A program made the translations under genes and the position numbers. A DNA stretch of 64,000 nt from JBPBQZ01 sp050955105 (GTDB lineage: Bacteria > Pseudomonadota > Gammaproteobacteria > Burkholderiales > Burkholderiaceae), in NCBI GenBank assembly GCA_050955105.1, contig JBPBQZ010000014.1, positions 1-64,000 of the forward strand, in the 5' to 3' direction. The notes below the pieces were generated by a model that saw nothing but the letters and a program-made list of their open reading frames with translations, was not told the DNA's origin and searched no databases. Shown piece by piece: positions 63,283-64,000 of the stretch (the first letter of the stretch is position 1; each line of letters opens with the position of its first letter).

Positions 63283-64000
63283 CGGAATCGCTCCGTTTGC
63301 GCGAGTCCTTCGCTATTTCGCAGCGCGACGCGGCCAGCGACCACCGCTTCACGCCGCAGCGTATCGCGCGCGGTAACCTTGTAGTCGATACCAACCACCG
63401 CGGCCCAGTCGCCTGGTCGCATTGCGGCCGCGCTGACCGGCACCACCGAACCGGCAAGCAAGTATGAGAACTCGAGGCGCTCGATGCCTTCGACTTGCGC
63501 TTGGGGAGTGCCTTTATTCTGCTGCGCCAAGGTATTGCGACATGTCAGATACTGACGCGCCGCGCCCTCCCGACCGATGTAGAACTGGCTGCGCTGCCAA
63601 TTCCACTGCTCCAGCGTCGGCTCCACGACATTCCCGGAGCAGTCTTTCGGCTTGCCGTTGCGGCTCTGCCAGGCTGATACCGCGTCCGCCACGTAATCGA
63701 TGCGCAATGAGTCGCCGCCGAGCGATCTCGCACCGCAATCCGTCCCATTGCGGAGCGCGATGCGATGGCCCTCGCAGCCGAACAACGGGACGCCCGTGTG
63801 TGGCGTCGCATCAGGCCCCCGATATGCCGTCTGCGCCAGTGACGTCGTCAGCACCGCCGCTGCAGCGCGGGCCGCGGCAACACGCTGTTCAGCGTGCGCC
63901 TGTAGTCTGAACATAGCCAGGTTGGTCGTGTAGGACATTAACATCGCGCCGGTCAGCATCGCCCCTAAAGCGCTTGCCAGGGAAAATTCGAGCAGCGTAT
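63279..64000 (-). CDS. pilW: Type IV minor pilin, PilW-like (N-terminus beyond window)
   Basis: The frame is open to the right edge. At the edge it reads TLLEFSLASALGAMLTGAM, a class III prepilin N-terminus with Glu5, so only the leader peptide and one or two residues are missing. About 240 residues are visible. The middle has the TSLAQTAYRGPDA segment and Cys residues that may pair. It overlaps pilX by 4 nt. An internal ATG at 63959 is not the true start because the pilin helix continues upstream of it. Confidence 0.82.
   Translation of the reverse strand, partial: TLLEFSLASALGAMLTGAMLMSYTTNLAMFRLQAHAEQRVAAARAAAAVLTTSLAQTAYRGPDATPHTGVPLFGCEGHRIALRNGTDCGARSLGGDSLRIDYVADAVSAWQSRNGKPKDCSGNVVEPTLEQWNWQRSQFYIGREGAARQYLTCRNTLAQQNKGTPQAQVEGIERLEFSYLLAGSVVPVSAAAMRPGDWAAVVGIDYKVTARDTLRREAVVAGRVALRNSEGLAQTERFR

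Overview
This is a GC-rich stretch of an ordinary bacterial chromosome. Protein content and gene order point to a betaproteobacterium of the Burkholderiaceae type: a ferrous-iron ftrABC cluster; rpsU-yqeY-dnaG-rpoD; xseB-ispA-dxs beside a Rieske oxygenase; polA back to back with a LOG-family gene; uvrD back to back with valS-galU; and pilWXE. No prophage, transposon, integron, rRNA operon or CRISPR array was seen. About 55 protein genes cover nearly all of the window.

Layout. 1-1700: FtrABC-type ferrous iron uptake read leftward behind a Fur-box-like site. 1.7-9.4 kb: uvrB, an aromatic/aspartate aminotransferase, the lipid A flippase msbA, and a divergent LPS pair (O-antigen ligase and a core-type GT2). 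9.3-16.3 kb: dnaE, the tRNA wobble-modification pair trhO-gluQ, and the RNA helicase rhlE. 16.7-18.9 kb: overlapping sirtuin and purT. 19.0-25.0 kb: rpsU, yqeY, dnaG and rpoD, followed by an intron-split tRNA gene. 25-32.8 kb: tsaD, the isoprenoid genes xseB-ispA-dxs, a quinone oxidoreductase, a Rieske oxygenase and a 3-mercaptopyruvate-type sulfurtransferase. 32.9-46.9 kb: polA, LOG-family hydrolase, AMP nucleosidase, a DUF2782-like protein, thrB, a membrane protein, uvrD, valS, galU. 46.9-55.6 kb: tusA, a NUDIX hydrolase, threonine aldolase, alaS, ggt, glnS. 55.6-64 kb: a small Lys/Ala-rich exported protein, cnoX, tcdA, pdxH, cfa, msrA, an ElaB/YqjE/YqjK-like cluster and the end of a minor-pilin operon.

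The most striking element lies downstream of rpoD. A tRNA-Ile2 gene (anticodon CAU) is split in its anticodon loop by a 252-nt insert. The insert can be folded by hand into the P3-P9 core of a group I self-splicing intron, with a U at the end of the 5' exon and a terminal G. Related introns are known in Azoarcus tRNA-Ile(CAU), but this one appears to sit at a different position (U33/C34), is longer, and has no P1 helix that I could place with certainty. Since tRNA-Ile2 reads AUA, splicing would be needed to make a functional decoder.

Functional themes are tRNA maturation (trhO, gluQ, tsaD, tcdA, tusA, the split tRNA and four aminoacyl-tRNA-type enzymes), DNA replication and repair (dnaE, dnaG, polA, uvrB, uvrD, xseB) and envelope biogenesis (msbA, waaL-like ligase, GT2, dxs/ispA, galU, cfa, pilins). 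Start sites were chosen by family N-termini and ribosome binding sites. All functional calls rest on motif recognition by eye, not on a database search.
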